Positions 9,531 to 21,816 are shown, counted from the first letter of the stretch. The stretch is DNA of 64,000 nt from Garcia nutans (GCA_947685225.1 CANTUV010000024.1:55084001-55148000); one strand, 5' to 3'. The notes: generated by a model not told the origin, from the letters alone. Program-made: numbers and translations.

Positions 9531-10617
9531 CAGGTGATTATGCGGTTGATTCGGAAGTCAAGCTGTTATGCCACGAGAAGGGTAAGAGTGTTTCGAGACC
9601 AACTAGAAGGTGATGCATACATGTATGATTTAATTATGATGTATTATTCATAATATTATATTCATATGTAATAATGAAGTTTTGGTAAATAAGATTAAGA
9701 TCATTGAAAGTATAATGATTTTGTTAATGTTATTTAAATTAATGTAATATTGTTTGAACTTGATTAAAGATTTTGAAATTTAAAACTAAAAGTGACATTC
9801 TTATATTCTATATACGTATTGTATGTATACTAGGTATATGTATAGTACTTATATAGAGCATGGGGGTGTTACAAATTAGGCTACTGGACAAAGAATAAAG
9901 TTGAATGAATAACCTATTGTAAATTTGAAATCAACAAATACAAGCCACTGGACTAGTCTTAATGAAACAAATATGAATTAAAACATGATGAGTATAAGCT
10001 ACTAGAATTATTTGGATGAAGCAGAGTTGATTAAACGAACTACTGTGATGATACTTAAAAGATAATTTACAAATACTGAATAAATTAATTATATTAGGAA
10101 GTTAAACCTGCGTTTGAAGGCTCCACCAAGATTGAATATATTGATCCAAGCCTTTTAAATTTCCTGCACCAATTTTTATTATGGCTGGAGACTGCCTTGT
10201 TTGTTGAATTACTGTGTCTGTGTTGCTGCTAGGTTAATTGCTAATCCGTGCTATTTTCTTAATAATCTTTGATGCATGTTTCAATATTAAAACCTCGTTA
10301 TGTATAGGCAAATCAAAAACCTAATACACTTCATCCAACGGTTAAGACAAAGTCTACTCTCAATTAGAAAATTAATAAGGATTAGTGGACCGTGGCAAAT
10401 TGGCCATGCCAATTCGCCTAAGGCAAGGCTTGTGGCGAATCGGGCATGCTGATTGGGCAAAATTTGGGCCTTGGCCGACTTATCTTGGGATTTTAATATT
10501 GTACTAGACCATTTTAGGCTTATAAAATTGTTCCAAATTGGTTTAAACCTTTAGGCTTGATTGAACTCCCTTTTAATTAGGGTCGGACTAGGTTAGGTCC
10601 AAAATTAAGGGTCTACA

Positions 10618-10632
10618 GTTTGCCCCATGTTT
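10618..10632 (-). promoter_or_regulatory. Polypurine tract region of Z
   Basis: On the minus strand AACATGGGGCAAAC directly precedes the 3' LTR start TGTAGACCC. It corresponds to AAGCAGGGGGCAAAC of X, where it would prime plus-strand DNA synthesis. Confidence 0.6.
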
Positions 10633-10844
10633 GAACGATCTGAGACTTTAGTAGAAGAGAGTGAAAAGTAATGATACATCTTCTGAATTTTGTACCAAGC
10701 ATCTGCAAAATAAACACACAGAGACAAATTAACAAAATCCAAAGGATGGATACCCTATGGTGAGGAACCATTGAGTACCAACATCCGACCAATGAAAATC
10801 ACCTAGCGACTCAAATATCTTGGTTTTGATGAACTTTAATTGGT

Positions 10845-11045
10845 ATGGGTTCTGGATTCGATGTTGGATTTGGATTCTTGATCCGAGACTGTATTTGGGT
10901 TCTCGACCCGAGACTAAATTTATTAGGTTCTAAACCCAAGGTTGGTTGGGTTCTAGACCCAAGACTAGATATGTTAGATTTTGGACCTGAAGTTGATTGG
11001 GTTATGGACTCGGGATTGGTTAGGTTCTAGACCTGAGACTGGATT
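10845..11045. repeat. GGTTCTGGACCCGAG-type array of Z
   Basis: About eight imperfect units around GGGTTCTAGACCCAAG lie just inside the polypurine tract. In element sense the core is CTCGGGTCCA or CTTGGGTCTA, the same core as in the arrays at 33690-34225 (X) and 61567-62155 (Y). Confidence 0.8.
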
Positions 11046-11500
11046 CAGGCAACTCTAATATCCCAATAAGTTCATCAGGTGACTCTAATATCTTGATGAA
11101 ATGATGAAGTGACAACCATTGAGCGACTCTAATATCTCAATGGGTCAATGAGCATCTCTAATATCCCAATGGGTTCATCAAGCAACTCTAATATCTTAAT
11201 GACCAAAAACTATTGAGTGACTCTCATATCTCAACGGGTCATTGGACAACTCTAATAACCCAATGTGTTTGTCGAGCGAATCTAATCTCTTGATAAAATC
11301 ACCAAGCGATTCTAATATCTTGGTGAGTAAAAACAGCCATCGAGCGATTCTAATATCCTAATGAAATCCACCAAGCGACTTTAATATCTTGGTAAATCAA
11401 AACAATCATTGAGTGACTCTAATATCTCGATGACAACCACCAAGAGACTCTAATAACTTGGTAGGATAATGAGCGACTCTAATATCTCACTAGAAATAAA
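11046..11500. repeat. GCGACTCTAATATCT array of Z
   Basis: At least fifteen imperfect units of about 25-30 bases with core GAGCGACTCTAATATCTC, alternating with TGATGA or CAATGGG linkers. It is continuous with the preceding array and lies in the non-coding 3' region of Z. A related GGATACTTCAACAAATC element repeats at about 11540-11640. Confidence 0.85.
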
Positions 11501-14027
11501 CTTGGATATTTCAACATATCAAGGAAAGCTATGCCGTCAGGATACTTTAACAAATCAAATATAGGTTAGAGATTGTGTTAACAGGATACTTCAACAAATC
11601 TATTATAGGTTGGGTAGTGGATGCTTCAACAAATCCGCTTGAAAATGTTTGCCTTGACAAAAATGAATCTTCATATTGATTCTCTATTCTTGGGGATGGA
11701 CCTTTATCTTGCCTCAACTTCAGCTCTTCTAGCTGGATTGATATGATCTTTATCTTGGGCCTTTGTCTTGATCTTTTATCTTTTGTATCTTCATTTGTTT
11801 TGAGAGTTCTGCTTTTCTTCTTGTTCTATTCTTTTTTTTTCTTCCTTTTGTAAAAAATTCAACTATTTTTTATTGGTCCTCATATCCTCTCTTTGCCCTC
11901 TGTATGGCAAAATATTGAAAGTGAGTATAAAAAAGTTTTGTACACGCATAAACTCAAAAATTAAAAAGAGAAAGTTTTTCCCCCTATGTAGGCTCAAACC
12001 AATGATTTTTTTCTATGCAGGCTCTGATTGATATTTGCATTTTGTCTGGATTCTTTCACAAGCCTACATCTCTTCTTTCCTTTGCAATGGCCTTTCCAAG
12101 CCCCCCTGATTCCATATCTACTTCTCAACATTTGCTTTCGCAGTGTTTTGATGTTCATTTTGACAAAGAATAGGCAATACGAGACAACAAAATGTATTAT
12201 GATATGCTAATGTATGCATAATATGCATGAATGATACTTAAAGTGGTCCATTGACTCACAGATGGAGGCGATCAGCTGAAATGCTCCCATGGATTCATTT
12301 TAGATGCTCGTTCAGGTCTTGCATTAGATAAGCAAAAGACTGCACATCTATGGCTTTATTTTTAAGATGAAAACATGAGTAGTATAGGCCAAACAACATT
12401 GTTAGAGACACGCGAGACATCTATTTCAACACATTTGGCTGTCAACTTTTTCATGACATAACCTTGCAAGTGATCCCACTTTTTCCCAATATATCCTCTG
12501 AGGTTTGACAATACAACATATTTTCCTAAACTTGAAAGCTCATGCAACAAGAAAACAATTTTCTTTCTTTCTTTCTTTCTTTTTTAAATCAAATGTTGAC
12601 TTTGTCAAATCAGTGTCATTGTACCTCAGGATTCAAATTTTCAAATTAAAATATATATAATATAACAACCCTATTTACCGTACTAAACTTGGGAATCATT
12701 TCCATTTAAGCAAGAATTATTGTACTTCAGATAGGCACATACACATCACTTGGCCAAAGATCTCATCGAGTTTAAACATTATCTATTTCATATGCATGCT
12801 TATTCAAACTATCTCCACTAATAGACTCCACTTACCAAGAGAGATCAATAGGTCTTTAATAGGCTTGAAATGAGATCTATAAGGGACATGGGTTAAGTGA
12901 ATGCCATTTTTAGATTGGAGCTTATGTAACATTATGGACAAACTTTCACACTACAATCTTCTAGTTGGAACTGTATACTGTTAGAGGTTCCATTTTCACA
13001 TTCTGGGCATCTTGTTATCTTACTTCATGAAAAGATAGATTTTAATTTCCTTCCATCTCCTTGGGAGAAATTTGGATCAGATTAGGACCGTCTTCATCTT
13101 TTTCTTTTGCTTTTACACAAACTCAGGACCTGCTTTTCCCTTTTTCTTTTTTTCTTTTTCTTTTCTTTCTCTTTTGTTATTTTCTTTTTTTTTTTTCTTC
13201 TTCTTCTTTATTCTCCTTTTTTTTTGTCTTTGTTTTTTTTTTTTTTTGTGTCTTATCCCTAAGAGAGTTGCCTTGTAAAATCTCATACTTCTGACTATGG
13301 AGTAGCACGAGTCCACTTTAAAGAGGATGGATCCTTTTGTTGTCCTAATGCCATCTCAATAATCAAATGAATATGAGATATTAGGTCTAGTTCATGTAAA
13401 CTTCAATTGTCCTTATGGTCTTGACTGAACATCCCTTTCTTCGATCTTCTTGCCCCTTTACCTCAGTGGTAATCAGATTTGTCAAAAGTGTAACAACATC
13501 ACAAGGTAGGTTATCGGGCTTTACAAGAAAAAAAAAAGCTAAAATTGAATGAAGGCTCAAAGGGATAAACTAGGGATTGATATCAATAAGGTTGATACTA
13601 GTTGTTGGCTCACCAAACAATGCCTAGATCATCTTTCTCTTAAATAAGCAGAGTTCAATTTCACCTCAAAAAATTTGTCAAAGCATGTTCTAAACCTAGA
13701 TAAAAGTCATTATGCAGGAGTCCTCTCTAAGTAAACATACACATCTCAATGCTATAGAACAATTCCCTCACCTAGTAAAGTCATTCAAATCATGATGCAT
13801 AGATACACTAATTCATGAATATCAAGCTAGACTCATCATTGGTTGAACACCAAGATGAACAAAGACCAACAAAAATTTAATGAAAGTAATTTATTCAAAT
13901 AATCTTAATTTGAAAAACATAATTATTCTAGAAAACATTAAAGAAATAAAATGAAACAAAAATCAAACAAGTTGAGGGAAGTTTGTTGAGTAGGAGTCAA
14001 AAAACTAGCAACCCCTTCCTCAACAGT
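11501..14027. other. Non-coding 3' region of Z
   Basis: No gene is supported. It contains a pyrimidine-rich stretch (13135-13255, mostly T and C). The part at about 13330-13990 matches, in reverse, the post-gag segment of Y at 22620-23281. A pol gene would be expected here in an autonomous element and is absent. Confidence 0.6.
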
Positions 14028-15374
14028 TTATCCATCTATATCTTGAAAAGATGACAAGACAGAACTTTTCATCAATCCTCCTTCTATCATGAAGGTCGCT
14101 GGCGGTGGCACTCTTTCAAACTTAGGCAATGGATTGCTTTTAGTGTTGGGTTTATCAGGGTTAGGTAGCTTACCACTGTCAATAAAGTCTTGGATCTTGT
14201 GCCTTAAGCAAACATATTTATCTGTCTTATGCTTTTGCACTTGATGGAATTGACAAAAGGCCGTGGCATCAAAACTTGATAGCAAAGGATTCGGCAGAGG
14301 TCGGGGAGCCAATGGCTGTAATAGCCCATTCTTCTGTAACTTATTAAAAACCCAATACAAAAGTTTTTTTAACTCTGAAAACTATCTTCTATTTGCTTGA
14401 CCAGTTGTTGTATTGATATCCACTGACTTCTATGTACCTTGATAACCAGATTGATAACTTTCTCTATCACTCTTTCTTCCAGAAAAATGGTTCTTCTCTC
14501 TTTCCCATTCTTCCATTTGCAAGCCAGCTTAGAGAAGATCTTTGAATCTCTGATGAGAGTGTGAGACATTCATTCACGCAAACTAGGTAGGACACCCCTT
14601 ACTATCATTCAAATATAGTCGGACTCATTTGGTCTCTTCTTAAGTAGTGCAACCTTATTTCTCAACCTCTTTATGCAGTCAACAAAATTCTCATTTTTCT
14701 TTTTGTCTAATAGTTTCCACCTCCATTAGAGTCACTTCCAGTTTGACATTGTACGTATATTGCTGAATGAAGACTTTGTACAGCATATTCCAATCTTTTT
14801 TGTGTACCTTCCTCCAAAGTATTAAACCAATTCTACATAACAGGGTCCAAAGAAAGCATAAAATACCTCAAAGTTTGGGCTTTAGTAGCTCGAACGAACT
14901 GCATGGAAGTGATGTATTGCTTAACATGCAAGTGAGGATTTATGTACCATTGTACTTAACAAAGGAAGGATTTTTTTCATCTTGTTCAAACAGTTTATCC
15001 ACTTTTGACCCCTCTTCAGCCTTCAGCTTCTTTTCAAACTTCTTCTCTAAATCAGCAATCATCTTCTTCACATCTGCGGATTCAACTTTCTTTTCTATAG
15101 TCTTCTTTTCTTTCTTATCCTCTTGTTGATCTTGGAAGTACTGTCCCCGGTCATCATCGTCCATAGCTTCTTTATCTTCATCAGAGGCTGCTTTGACTAC
15201 CTTAGCCTTTCCCTTATCATTTGGCTTTTTGTTACTAGAAGATGCTTCAACAATGTTTCCTTCCAACAGTGCAACAAGTTGAGTTCTCACGGTCTCAGTT
15301 AGGGCCCCCTTTAACTCTTTCATCTTGGATGCAAGAGCTTCATTTACCATATTCTGAACTTGGTCGGGATTCAT
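14028..15374 (-). pseudogene. Gag pseudogene of Z
   Basis: Gag would form the virus-like particle and bind element RNA. Translation starts at ATG 15374 (MNPDQVQNMVNEAL) and is open to 14940, with a lysine/glutamate-rich region (KKMIADLEKKFEKKLKAEE) and FVKYNGT, the lead-in to the capsid domain. The capsid part is broken by frameshifts and stops between 14940 and 14570. A later frame (14360-14028) has the nucleic-acid-binding knuckle C-x2-H-x4-H-x4-C as CQFHQVQKHKTDKYVC, where the last Cys is shifted by a Tyr (DKYVC for DRCVR). It is collinear with the Gag of X (58149 onward) and clearly homologous. No protease or pol follows. Confidence 0.75.
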
Positions 15375-16572
15375 GGTTTTAGGGTGAAATTAACTGTATC
15401 TTCACTGAACTCTGAATCATTGGCATAGGTCGAGTTATTGTATGTCCTTAAACTGTTGTACTCCGGGTCTATGAGCCAGAAAGGATCAATGTTGTGTAAT
15501 GCAATATATGTATGCATGTGTGCACAAGTAAACAACTAAACAAATAAAAGAAAAGGAGTAAGAACGACCCTTTCAACCTTATATCACTCATACGCGAATG
15601 ACAAGTCTCTTTTCTAAGTATATGGTTAACAAAATATCAACATGGGACATCTTATTTTCGATAAAATTCACTTTGACAGTTTTAACCAATAGTTATATTT
15701 TCAAACATAGAAATCATTCCATGATAATTCTCATTAATTAAGCCTTAATCCATTGGATCAACTAAAAATAGCTTTTATGCTATATTATGTATTAAAACCA
15801 AATTAAAGAGTTTATCATAAATACATTTTCTATTTGGAAAAATAACTAATGATTCATGCCACAAACAAACCCATGATTAATAATTCTAAGTATAATCCAT
15901 TAGGCTCATAATTGATTTTTAGCATTCCATAATTGATCTAAATAGTTGTAAGCTCAATTTTAAAATGGTTAAGAAAAGTTGTAATTTGAATAAACTGAAA
16001 AACATTTTTCAAAGCCGATTGTAAAAAAGTTTATTTAGAAATGAATTTTGGGCTTTAAGTTTGGGCCATAAGGTGGAAAAAGATTTTTGACCTATCTTAA
16101 AAGATTTTATGTCCGAAGACCATCTTGAAAATTTTGATAATAGTTTTGATCTTTTATGCTTAAAGGCATAAAAATTATTTTGAGCTTATAATATAATTAG
16201 GTCATATTAGAAAAAGAATAAACCAAATAAGCCGTGGTTCAAACCAAGATATATTGATTATATTCAAAAAACAAGCATTTTGGTAAAAATCTAAGGAAAG
16301 TAACTAGGCCAATTACATGAGCTTTGGTCTTTGGGTTGAAAGGTTTTAGGCTCCCATAGCAAATATATACCAAAAGGTACAAGGCTATGAGTGGTTATGT
16401 CATGGTCGATCTCCATACCTTGAGTGAAAGTATGGTATCCCTTACATTACACAACACGGGTTACACGACCATCCTAACTCATGCACACAATACAAACTAA
16501 ATGAAGCAATGAATAATATTATAATAAGAAAGAATAAAATAATAAAAAGACCAATGAAATCAACTTCTCTTA
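15375..16572 (-). other. Leader of Z between PBS and gag
   Basis: This is non-coding and matches the leaders of Y (20717-21816) and X (58150-59311). A small hairpin CCATAC...GTATGG around 16420-16450 is retained. It probably contains packaging and dimerisation signals, by inference from position and conservation. Confidence 0.6.
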
Positions 16573-16591
16573 TTCCCAGTAGAGTTTCCGT
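16573..16591 (-). promoter_or_regulatory. Degenerate primer binding site of Z
   Basis: On the minus strand it reads ACGGAAACTCTACTGGGAA, a degraded form of the GTGGCGACTCCACTGGGGA site seen in Y and X. The adjoining LTR terminus is also mutated (TCAAA instead of TCACA). Confidence 0.55.
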
Positions 16592-18350
16592 TTTGAGCGG
16601 AGATTTTTGCCCCCACTCCCATGTGGAATGGTTCTTGTGACTTCGGCATTCTTAGGCTCAGGGCCTTAGAGAACACGGACCTAAACCTGGAGAAAATAAA
16701 GTTGCCACCCGGATGGGCTAGAAAAATAAAAAGAGATGGATGACTCGATTCCTAAGGAATCCCCAATCTACTAATGGATTCGAAAAGTTGGGTATGTATG
16801 GGGAAGGTGAGAATGACCAAAGACCCCCATAATGCTCGGTTCATTGGAACCGGCCTCCTTTTCAGGCCTATATATTATTAAATTCTTAAATATTAAAAAA
16901 ATTATTCATACTGCATGCAAATATTGGAATACATAATCATTATATTAGAATCAAAACAAGTTCAAACAAAATAATAAATGGGCAACCATCCGAGGATGGA
17001 AACATACCCTTACAACCATTCCAATGTCCAAAAAAAAAGTAAATAAAATAGGACACCCACCAATTGGTAGAAACATGCCCCTTACATTGGTCCCTAAATA
17101 TAAATAAAATAAACAAATTAAATAGGTAAGACATCCACAAAGTGGAAACATGTCTTTTACAACTTTAAAATCCCAAATAAATTAAACCATTTAAATAAAA
17201 ACAAAACTTCCATTATAACTAAATAAAATAAATCGTCCATCATAAAAGCATGTAACAAATTAAATAATCAAAAATAGGGGTTTAAAGCATTAAATATACA
17301 AAATTGCCATTTACTTATTAAATTTAGGGTTTATAAAGTTAACAATATGGTTTTAGGGTCTTAATTTGGAAATTAGGGCTTTGGATATGAAAATTAGGGT
17401 TTTGAGGTTGGTTCTTGGGAAATTAGGGTTTTGGTATTTGGATTTAGGTTTTTGGAAGGAATTATGGTTTTTGGTTGAAATTAGGGTTTTTTAGGTTTTG
17501 GGGTTTAGGTTTTAAGAAGAAGGTTTGGGGTTAGGATTTAAGGCATTAGGATTTTAAGGTTTGGATTAAGGTTTTAATTAGATCTTAAGCTACTGTGGAA
17601 TTAAATTAATAAACAATGGACGTTGGCTAATTAGGCTAACGGACAAAGAATAAAGTTGAATGAATAACCTATTGTAAATTTGAAATCAACAAATACAAGC
17701 CACTGGATAAGTTTTAATGAAACAAATATGAATTAAAACATGATGAGTATAAGCTACTGGAATTATTTGGACGAAGCAGAGTTGAATAAACGAACTACTG
17801 TGATGATACTTAAAAGATAATTTGCAAATACTGAATAAATTAATTGTATTTGGAAGTTAAACCTGCGTTTGAAGGCTCCACCAAGATGGAATATATTGAT
17901 CCAAGCCTTTTTAAATTTCCAGCACCAATTTTGATTTTGGCCGGAGACTGCCTTGTTTCTTGAATTGTTGTGTCTGTGTTGCTGCTAGGTTAATTGCTAA
18001 TCCATGCTCTGTTTTCTTGATAATTGTTGATTGCTATTTCAATATTTAGACCTCATTATTTATAGGAAAATCAAACCCTAAAACACTTCATCCGACGGTT
18101 AAGACAAAGTCCACTCTCAATTAGGAAATTAATAAGGATCAGTGGACCGGCCAATTCAACCCAGCCGTGAGCTTGGCCAATTCGCCCCAGGCAAGGCCTG
18201 TGACGAGTCGGGCATGCGGATTCGATAAAATTTGGGACTGAGATGACTTGTCTTGGGATTTTATATTGTACCAGACCATTTTAGGCTTATAAAATTATTC
18301 CAGACTGGTTTAAACCTTTAGACTTGATCTAACTCTTTTAATTAGGGTCG
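16592..18350 (-). mobile_element. 5' LTR of Z, cut by insertion of Y
   Basis: It aligns along its length with the Z 3' LTR and shows the empty sites for S1 (GGTCT at about 17356) and S2 (AATTA at about 17627). It stops at AATTAGGGTCG, where Y begins with TGCAGACCC. About 50 bases of the LTR end are missing and should lie beyond the window. A TATA-like TTATTTATAGG is near 18057, and the GC-rich block at 18135-18250 differs markedly from its counterpart at 10385-10490. Confidence 0.8.
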
Positions 18351-18504
18351 TGCAGACCCTTAATTTTTTAACCATTCAAATTCGATAGTCTAAAATAATT
18401 TTTGTGGTATTTTATTTATTTTAATAATATTTTAATTACTAACATTATTTCATAGTTATTTTTAATAAAAATAAAAAAAATAAAAATGAAAAAAAATAAA
18501 AATA

Positions 18505-18672
18505 AAAATCAGTGACGGAAAAATCGGTGATGAAAAAATTCATCGCCGAAAAGTTAGGACGAAATGGCCCACAGGCAATTTTGCCCCGTAGCCCACAAAT
18601 TCCGCCAGCAACTTTTTCGCCAGCGAAATTTTTCCGCAGCAGTTTTTTTCGCCAGCGAAATTTTTTCGATGC
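18505..18672 (+). promoter_or_regulatory. GC-rich pre-TATA block of the Y 5' LTR
   Basis: A CpG-rich block with repeated TTTCGCCAGCGAAA-type inverted units, ending about 100 bases before the TATA box. In the 3' LTR of Y the matching block (62385-62575) has a different arrangement with added CCCGTAGGAAAGTCCTGCAGG modules. This position suits a U3 enhancer, which is inferred. Confidence 0.6.
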
Positions 18673-18771
18673 AATTTTTTTTTCCGAAACCAAATTCAAT
18701 TTGGTTTCGGTTTCCTTTTCATAATTAATGTTAGATTCTGTGAGAAACTAAGTTTAATCATAAAAATCTTC

Positions 18772-18779
18772 TATAAATA
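18772..18779 (+). promoter_or_regulatory. TATA box in the Y 5' LTR
   Basis: TATAAATA followed by AGGACTAAAAAC. The same TATAAATAAGGACTA string is in the Y 3' LTR (62676-62683) and, on the minus strand, in both X LTRs (33128-33135 and 61087-61094). Confidence 0.7.
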
Positions 18780-20698
18780 AGGACTAAAAACAACACAGAA
18801 GGGAGGGAAAAATTTAGAGGAAAAACTTTGTACCGAGGAATCAAGAAAATTAGGAGATTAACGATCGGACTTTTGAGAGAGCAAACAAGCAATTCAATCC
18901 ATCAAAGGCAACCATCTTGCCTTTGTTCTTATTAATCCAAGAAGTAATTTTTGGTGGAACTAACAAATGAATGTATGAATATCAAATCTTTTTTCTTTAC
19001 AGTAGCTTGAATCATTAAACTCTTTCTTTTGATTCTAAAAACCTTAGAACCCTAATTTACTTTTTCTAAACCTTAGAACCTTAAATCGTCTCCTCTATTT
19101 TCAAAAACCCTAAATTACTTTTTCTGTTTCTTCAAAATATTAAAACCCTAATCTACTTTCCAACTCTCCAAAACCTTAAATCGTTCTTAAACCCTAAAAA
19201 TCATCCTTCTGTTTCCCTAAAACCTCAAAAAACCTAATTTATTTCTTTTGTCCCCAAAAACCCTAAATTGTATCTTCTATTTCTATAAACCCTAAATTGT
19301 TTTGTTTATTTCCAAAAAACCCAAAAAAATATCTTTTCTGTTTCTGTAAACCTTAAATAATTTTTTTTCCAAGAAACACCATAAAATTCTAAACTGGTTT
19401 TTTTCTAATTCTTTTCCAAAATTCCAAATTTTTTTTTAAATATCCAAACTCAAACTCACTTTACAACTTCTAAAAATCACATAAAGCTTTATAAAACTAT
19501 AAATTGTTTTCTCAAACTCTAAAATCAAATACATTCTCCGAAACACTAAAGGCCCTAATTCAACTTTCAAAACCAAGATAGCAACCCCAAATTAGTTAAC
19601 CTTAAACCCTAGTTTTCCTAAACCCTAATCCTTTAATCTTTAAACCTTAAAACCTTATAAACCTAAATATTAAAATTCAAACACAGTAAGCCTAAAAACT
19701 ATAATTTAGTAGCTAATAATCATAAACCTAATGTTTTAAAGTATCCAAACCCTAATTTCATGATTTCACTTCTCAAACACTAATTTGGTTAATCAAAGAA
19801 CTTTATTAATCCATTAAATTATAAAACCTTAATCCATTTTAATTCCCTTAAGACTTACAGTAGCTTAAACCAATAAATTCTAAAACCCTAAACATTAAAT
19901 AAAGAATCTTAAATAAAAACAGTAGCCTTAATTTGTATTTTTTTTACTTGCTTTATTCTTAGATTTGATTGTGTAGTTCATTATATGCTTTGATTTATTT
20001 TATATGCTTTAATTTATTTAAGTTCAATGCTTGGTTTATTTAGTTTATCATGGATGGATGTTTACGTTATATTGATGTTTAATATCTTTGATGAATGGTT
20101 ATTTACTTTTATTGATTTATTTAGATTTCCAAATGTTATAAGAGGTATGCTTCCACTTGGTGGGTACCTCATTAGTTAAATATCATGTAATTTAAATTGA
20201 TTTTCTATTTTAGAACCAATGCAAAGGACATGTTTTTACCTTTCGGTGGGTGTCCTATTTAAGCATGGATTATATAAGGGCATGTTTCCATCTTCGGATG
20301 GGTGTCCATTTATTTATTTTACTTGGACATTGTTTTGATTTTCAATATATCGATGCTTTATTTTAATTATTTTGTGTAATATGGATAATATTATTATATT
20401 TAAGAATTTTATAATATTAAGACCTGTAAAGGAGGTCGGTTCCAATGAATCGGGCGTTGTGGGGGTGTTCGGCCATTTCTCATCTTCCCCACACGTACCC
20501 AACTTTCCAAACTCATTAGGGTGTTGGGGATTTCTTAGGAATCGAGTCATTCACCCCTTTCTTTTTTCAGACCTGTCAGGGTGGTGACTCCATTTTCTCC
20601 TAACTTAGGTCCGTATTCTCTAAGGCCCCCAGCCTAAATAGTGCCGAAGTCGCAAGAACCATTCCACCGGGAGCGGGGGCTAAAATCCCCGCTCATAG

Positions 20699-20716
20699 TG
20701 GTGACTCCACTGGGGA
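20699..20716 (+). promoter_or_regulatory. Primer binding site of Y (TGGYGACTCC type)
   Basis: TGGTGACTCCACTGGGGA immediately follows the LTR end. It is one base from TGGCGACTCCACTGGGGA, similar to sites reported in Ogre/Tat-type elements, where an arginine tRNA is the proposed primer. Confidence 0.7.
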
Positions 20717-21816
20717 TAAGAGAAGTTGATTGTGTAGGTTTTTTGTATTATTCTATTCTTTTTTATAATGATATTATCCATTGCATCATATTAGATTTCA
20801 TCGTGTGCGTGAGTTAGGACGCTCGTGTTACCCGTGTTATGTTATGTAAGGGATACCATACTTTCACTCAAGGTATGGAGATCGAGCATGGCATAACCAC
20901 TCATAGCTTCGTACCATTTGGTATATACTTGCTATGGGAACCTAAGCCTTTTTACCCAAAGACTAAAGCTCATATAATTGGCCTAGTTACTTTCCTTAGG
21001 TTTTTACCCCAAATGCATGTTGTTTGACTATGGTTAATTTATCTTGGTTTAAATCATGGCTTATTTGGTTTGTTATTTTTCTAATATGACCCAAGTACAT
21101 TTGTAAGCTCAAATAAAATTTTCTTTAAAAGTCCAAAAGACCAAAGTTATTTTCAAAACTTTTCAAAATGGTCTTTGGACATGACCTAAACCCAAAATCC
21201 ATTTTTTCTAAAATCTTTTTACAATGGGCTTAGAAACAAAATTATTTTCATCCTTTTCTTACAAAGAGCTTGCAAAATATTTATGTCAATTACGAAATAC
21301 CAAAAATCAATTGTGATCCTAGTTTATACTAAGAGTAATTAATCATGGGCTTGTTTTTGGCATAAATCATTAGTTACTTTTTTCAAGTGAGAAATCTATT
21401 TATAATAAACCTCTTAATTTAGTTTTAATCCAATATAGGATAAAAGCTACTATAGTTGGTTAAATGGATTAAAACCCAATTAATAGGAATTATTATGAGT
21501 TGATTTCCATTTTTAAAATATAACTATTGGTTGAAACATCCGAGGAAATTATTTGAAAACAAGATACCCCATGTTGGTATTTTGTTAACCATATACCTAG
21601 GAAAAGATACTCGCCATTCGTGTGTGGATGTTATAAGGTTGGAAGAAATGTCCTATTTATCCATGTTTGTTTATTGTTTATGCATACATGCATACATACA
21701 TTTGCATCTCATATCATTGATCCTTTCTGGCTCATAGACCTGAAGTACAGCAATTCAAGAGCATACAACGATACCACCTACAACATTGATTTTTATTCAA
21801 GCTCTTCATTGGAAGG
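20717..21816 (+). other. Leader of Y between PBS and gag
   Basis: Non-coding, and closely similar to the X leader although the LTRs of the two differ more. It contains GGGATACCATACTTTC followed by ACTCAAGGTATGG at about 20848-20878, a hairpin with CCATAC/GTATGG arms also found in X and Z. Confidence 0.65.

Larger units (their letters stand above)
6761..9873 (+). mobile_element. S2: solo LTR of a Tekay-like Ty3 element
   Basis: A 3,113-bp insertion from TGTAATATCCC to GGTGTTACA, flanked by perfect duplications AATTA (6756-6760 and 9874-9878); the empty site is seen at about 17625. Its ends match the LTRs of V, W and S3, which places it with the Tekay-like chromoviruses. In order it shows a TATA region near 7075, a GA run at 7151-7186, splice-like GTAAGT at 7270 with acceptor ending 7577, GTAAGT at 7656 with acceptor ending 8635, a CACGGCC array at 7832-8075, repeats at 8669-8905 and a twin hairpin at 9495-9530. 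No internal region remains, so it is a solo LTR. Confidence 0.85.
3924..10617 (-). mobile_element. 3' LTR of Z, interrupted by solo LTRs S1 and S2
   Basis: Ends are TGTGAGC (3924) and TCTACA (10617); in element sense it reads TGTAGACCCTTAA to GCTCACA. Removing S1 (4747-6481), S2 (6761-9873) and their target duplications leaves about 1.84 kb that aligns with the second copy at 16592-18350. It contains repeated TTAGGGTTT (telobox) motifs near 4700 and 6500-6700 and a GC-rich block at about 10385-10490 upstream of the expected TATA position. Its outer flank is the PMD pseudogene. Confidence 0.8.
18351..20697 (+). mobile_element. 5' LTR of Y
   Basis: A 2,347-bp LTR from TGCAGACCCTTAATTTTT to CCCGCTCATA, the last bases mutated from CACA. 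A TATA box TATAAATA lies at 18772-18779 and a GC-rich block at about 18505-18672. Downstream are at least eight AACCCTAA-type teloboxes (19040-19890). The end region ACTCCCGG...AAGTCGC matches X and Z. Its counterpart is at 62233-63883 plus the continuation. Confidence 0.8.

Noticed and set aside
13061..13316. Poly-Phe/Leu and poly-Lys ORFs
   Set aside because: They are translations of a T/C-rich simple-sequence tract.
18445..18724. ORFs in GC-rich LTR blocks (also 33235-33490, 61156-61454 and 62271-62652)
   Set aside because: The blocks are rearranged between the two LTRs of one element, and frames are not kept. No known domain.
19030..19890. Interstitial telomere tract
   Set aside because: CCCTAAA-like motifs are dispersed, degenerate and separated by unique AT-rich sequence in an LTR. 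There is no tandem 7-bp array.
20314..20587. ORF pair conserved near LTR ends (also 31441-31789 and 59391-59769)
   Set aside because: The similarity follows from the conserved terminal part of Tat-like LTRs in X and Y. Frames occur on both strands and begin or end in LTR sequence, without domain similarity.
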